Shown here: positions 60,720 to 64,000 of the stretch, piece after piece
Position numbering within the stretch: position 1 is the first letter of the stretch
Layout: each line of letters starts with the position of its first letter
DNA from: Strongylocentrotus purpuratus
Lineage: Eukaryota > Echinodermata > Echinoidea > Camarodonta > Strongylocentrotidae
DNA length: 64,000 nt
Direction: 5' to 3'
Assembly (NCBI RefSeq): GCF_000002235.5
Contig: NW_022145597.1
Coordinates: 24,010,923-24,074,922, forward strand
Notes under the pieces: generated by a model
What the model saw: the letters and a program-made list of their open reading frames with translations, nothing else
What the model was told of the DNA's origin: nothing
Databases searched by the model: none
Made by a program: the position numbers and the translations under genes

Positions 60720-61099
60720 GACACGTTTTTTTTTTTTTTTGGTAGTCCAAAAAAAAATCGCAACGACTCAGCCAACCCAAAAGTCGCTCAGTGGGGGGGG
60801 TAAGAGGACACTTTTTTTTTTTTTTTTTGGTACCGAAATTTGAAAATTTGACATTTTGCTCCGTTTGGGGGGGGGGGGGGGTAAGGTCATCTTTTTTAAG
60901 GTCGGTCATGGGATTTTTTTTTTTTAATTTTTTTTTTTTAATAAAAACAAAAAACAAAAAAACAAAAAAAACAAAAAGGGGAGGGGGGGGGGGGGTTTTA
61001 GGGAAATTTAGGGGGGGTTTACACACAAAAAATTACCAAAGGGGGGGGGGGGGTTTTAACCCCCAACCCCCCCCCCCCCCCCCCCTGTGTACGCGCCTG
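60720..61099. mobile_element. G-run repeat, inverted relative of 7593-7905
   Basis: It contains CGCAACGACTCAGCC, the complement of the unit at 7650 and 7760, with long T, A, G and C homopolymers. The right end reads GTACGCGCCTG, similar to other hAT-like termini in this window. Frames here are low-complexity artefacts. Confidence 0.5.
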
Positions 61100-61224
61100 A
61101 TACTACCAGACAGTAACTATACACTGTTTGATATTTCATACGCCAATCAGAATCAAGCTGATTTTTTCACCAAATGATGCAATATGAAAACACAATTAAC
61201 ATATTCGTCAGAATCCTAGGTATA

Positions 61225-61371
61225 CAGAACTTACAACGAGCTTGACGCTAAGGTGATTACGCGACAACTTGTTTGCATTTTCTTAGTTCTGATCATAAAT
61301 CCGCTAACAAATTGAACTTTTATCTACCGTCGTCGTGCCTAGTGATGCGTGGAGTGTTTACAGCTTGATGG
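61225..61371 (+). other. Inferred non-coding exon 1 of Ig-like gene copy 2
   Basis: Homologous to the segment before copy 1. It ends in ATGG|GTATGTAAG, a strong donor. The 5' end is undefined. Confidence 0.45.
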
Positions 61372-62283
61372 GTATGTAAGAATAACGTAATTTTCTGAAG
61401 TGCATTATACAAATGAAAACTTCAGGAGTACCATAACGAAGTATTATGACGAAGTATAGTCCTATATATGCTATCACTGTGCGAAGGTAAATAGAATACA
61501 TAGTTTAAAATCTAGCCTTGTTATTCGTTAAACAAGAATAAATACTTTGATTTGAATTTTGTTTTATGAAGGGAGTGATACGAATATCTCAATTATTTGT
61601 TATACTTTCAAGGCAGAACTTGTAATGTACATTCTTGTCAAATGACTCTGTCAAACATTCCCTTCACCTCCTAAATATTTACTGCTGTCTACTGCGAGTA
61701 GCCAGGATTTTATTTTAGGGGGGCGGTAGTGAGCACGCAAAGCGTGCGAATCAGGAAGGGGGAGTTTTTCCCCTTCCGCGCGAAGCGCGAAAGCTTTGAC
61801 GTTTCATTAGATTACTAGAGAAAGAAGGCGATTTGTTGTACCGTTCTCGACTCTTAATCCTTTTTCTTCCTACGTCTTCCTTTCTTCTTTCTCTCTCTTT
61901 TTTTTTTTTTTTTTTTTTTGGGCCAGCGTTATTTTTTTTTGGGGGGGGGGGAGGGGGAGGGGGCACTGCCCCCACCGCCCCCTGGCTACGCGCCTGACTT
62001 GTATAATTGGTAGCACATAGGCATCTCACAGACATTTCTTTCACTTCTTTCAATATTGTTTACCTCTTGGCAAACATTTTTCCTTTTACTTGTTTTATGT
62101 AAGATCTGATTATTGTTTACATTTGTATGTTTATGGGGACCCTATCTAGCTTATTGCCTTATGTTTATTTATGAAATGTAATTTCATTCTGTATCCTGTT
62201 GATCGAGTACTATTATTATTATTTGAACAAAATCTAATCTTATATCCGAGTACTAAAATAATGTCGGTAATTTTATATTTCAG
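61372..62283 (+). other. Inferred 5' UTR intron of Ig-like gene copy 2
   Basis: 912 bp with acceptor TTTTATATTTCAG, aligned with copy 1. It contains a G-run repeat at 61691-61996. Confidence 0.45.
61691..61996. mobile_element. Short hAT-like/MITE element
   Basis: The left GAGTAGCCAGG and the right end read inverted (CAGGCGCGTAGCCAGG) form imperfect TIRs. Inside are a hairpin of GCGCGAAGCGCG type, a T-run and G-runs. No matching target duplication was found. Confidence 0.5.
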
Positions 62284-62763
62284 ATTTCAAACATGCTGTT
62301 TTCATGGTCAACGCAGACGATACGGAAAGCTGAAATATAAGACTGTTCATCTATTTTGAAGGAAAAAGGTGATTCAGTAGCTACTGCCAAATCTTTTGTT
62401 ACTGAGAGAATAACATCATCGTCTAAGCTGCAAGGACTTACACAGACAAAAAAGTACAAAGGGCGCTTGTTATTTTCATTTGTAATCGTGAAGAAATTGT
62501 ACCAGATGTTGGATCCCGTGCAAAGTTTAACCAGATTAATCGCGACCGTTATCATTACTTTACTCGTGTCACGATCGAGGGACGTGATCAATTTCACTTT
62601 AATGCAGTTTTGAAGCAAATTGAAAGTCCAGGTTTGATGAAAAGACTCAGTGACTGACAGATCGATCCTGAACAGTTAGACAAACTCGCAGTGAAACTTA
62701 ATATTTTCGTCCGAGTCATGAACAGTAATTTCTTTTACAAGTCTTCAGAAGGTTTGTCATAAA
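62284..62763 (+). other. 5' UTR of Ig-like gene copy 2
   Basis: Homologous to 46575-47054. It contains small upstream frames and no TATAAAA. Confidence 0.5.
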
Positions 62764-63699
62764 ATGGGCGTTGTCATCATTTTGCTTATTTTACTTGCAT
62801 TCACAATTGGTGATACTAAAGTTCTAACTGTCTTGGAGGGAGACAACACACAACTTGAATTTAGTTACCCTTGTGACAACGCACGCGTCACTTTACGAAA
62901 TGGGCACAGACCTATTTTTTATGATTCAGCTAATCCAGAGTCCGTGCCATTGCCCGAGAATCGAGACCTTGTTTTTCAAAGTGAAACTGAGACCAACAAC
63001 TGTCTTCTCCAACTTAAAATCAACCCTGTCCTAAGGTCTGATGGAGGGGGATATATTCTCACTGTATATGATGGTGAAGGAAATATTCTAGAGGATCCAA
63101 GAGTTGGTTTGAGGGTTGATTATCCACCGGGTAAGGCGTCTTGCGAGTGGGGAGAGGAGAATGTTGTCGATGACTGGAGATCCATGCTGTGCAAGGCTCC
63201 TGCAGGGAGTATGTCAGGGCAAATTGCTTGCTATCAACAAGGAGTTCGGTTGCCTCCGGTGTCTACACCTACGGAGGTTGGGGATATTCTACAACAGACT
63301 ATCTGGGTCAGGTATTCTCAAACCTCATACTGCTGTGCTTCTCTTCAAGATCAACTAACCGACAGATGTGCATGTAATGACTTTATATGGGATCCCTTAC
63401 AAAATGGAACCGTCATCACGGATCCTTGCTCCACGCCTCGGCAAGATTCAACATCGTCCCAAAGTCCCAACGAAGATAACATTTCTTTCCCTACTATCGC
63501 CATATTATCCCCAGTATATGAAAGTATTACGGAAAAACCTGTTATGAACAATGCATACATATCACTGCATTCGGCCGTTTTTGTGCTTTTGGTTATCATG
63601 ACAATCGTTGCCCTGTTCGTGGTTCTTACGATATCGTTTCGAAAGATTTTTAAAAGATATGATTACACGAGTGTATCAACTATAGAAGTGCAACCTTAG
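62764..63699 (+). CDS. Ig-like single-pass membrane protein, copy 2
   Basis: 311 residues in one exon, with the same architecture as copy 1: signal peptide (about 1-16), Ig-like domain with Cys37 and Cys80 and an F-strand motif DGGGY, a second Cys-rich Ig-like domain from YPPGKA, a Ser/Thr/Pro stalk, a transmembrane helix (about 272-291) and a short tail KRYDYTSV ending TIEVQP. By hand count about 28 of the first 110 residues differ from copy 1, against about 22 of the remaining 196. The outer domain has thus changed faster. The ATG at 62764 is the only start that gives the signal peptide. It lies about 15.7 kb downstream of copy 1 in the same orientation. Probably a surface recognition protein; ligand unknown. 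Confidence 0.85.
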   Translation: MGVVIILLILLAFTIGDTKVLTVLEGDNTQLEFSYPCDNARVTLRNGHRPIFYDSANPESVPLPENRDLVFQSETETNNCLLQLKINPVLRSDGGGYILTVYDGEGNILEDPRVGLRVDYPPGKASCEWGEENVVDDWRSMLCKAPAGSMSGQIACYQQGVRLPPVSTPTEVGDILQQTIWVRYSQTSYCCASLQDQLTDRCACNDFIWDPLQNGTVITDPCSTPRQDSTSSQSPNEDNISFPTIAILSPVYESITEKPVMNNAYISLHSAVFVLLVIMTIVALFVVLTISFRKIFKRYDYTSVSTIEVQP

Positions 63700-64000
63700 G
63701 TAGGCGTACAACAGTCATTTTGGGGGTGCAAACAGCCCGAGCTCTTCCATATTCTTTTCAATTATTATTATCATTATAAAAGTACCCTAATTCGTTCTGG
63801 CCGGCCCTACCACTGACCCCATTTTCCTTGAATGTTTTGAAATATCAGTAAAGAGAAATTTTAATTCGTTTTTAATGACCAGTTATTTCTTAATACGGTC
63901 TTGATGGAGTTCTCTAAATTTCTCTGTTTTTTACGCTATGCAGGGCCCCCAGGTATAACAGTATTTACACTGATGACGGGGCTACCCTGTTGAAATGATA
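63700..64000 (+). other. 3' flank of Ig-like gene copy 2
   Basis: Homologous to the flank of copy 1, including CAGGGCCCCC and GGGGCTACCCTGTTGAAAT; the window ends inside it. Confidence 0.5.

Noticed and set aside
60791-61177. Gly-rich 128-codon frame
   Set aside because: It is produced by G-runs and T-runs in a low-complexity transposon-like repeat.

Overview
The window is non-coding-rich animal DNA: AT-rich, full of microsatellites, LINE fragments, terminal-inverted-repeat (TIR) elements and one very large tandem array. The best-supported host genes are two copies of a single-pass membrane protein with Ig-like domains. The style of that family, the LINE tails and the Polinton remains suggest a marine deuterostome, most likely an echinoderm such as a sea urchin. 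This assignment is inference, since no database search was possible. No rRNA, tRNA or CRISPR features were seen.

Layout. 1-3.27 kb holds a long direct repeat with a 2,280-bp offset. 3.5-7.4 kb is a long open protein-primed family B DNA polymerase of Polinton/Maverick type, and a broken Polinton ATPase fragment lies near 8.5 kb. 8.6-9.45 kb is a LINE fragment. 10.74-10.90 kb holds a histone H2B fragment fused to a 7SL-like RNA fragment. 11.06-15.69 kb is a nest of insertions: a hAT-like element is split by a CR1/Jockey-group LINE, the LINE is split by a G/C-run repeat, and that repeat carries a 933-bp TIR element with perfect TAATAC target duplications.

15.69-40.43 kb is a tandem array of two module types. 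H is 673 bp with a perfect 26-bp inverted repeat; R is about 1,366 bp. There are 19 H and 8 R modules, and the H runs between R modules number 3-4-7-2-1-0-1-1. Copies are almost identical in the middle and degenerate at both edges. The left edge abuts the broken hAT-like element; the right edge abuts the end of a foldback MITE. The dozens of short ORFs here are repeat by-products.

40.5-64 kb carries a second hAT-like element (8-bp TSD ACATCCAG) and Ig-like gene copy 1 (CDS 47055-47975), whose inferred 5' intron contains a foldback MITE. Next come a 6-kb span bounded by Tc1/mariner-like TIRs, a 2.28-kb TIR insertion, a second foldback MITE, inverted and microsatellite-rich DNA, and Ig-like gene copy 2 (CDS 62764-63699). 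The two Ig-like genes are a direct duplication of about 3 kb. Their outer Ig-like domain differs more than the rest of the protein.
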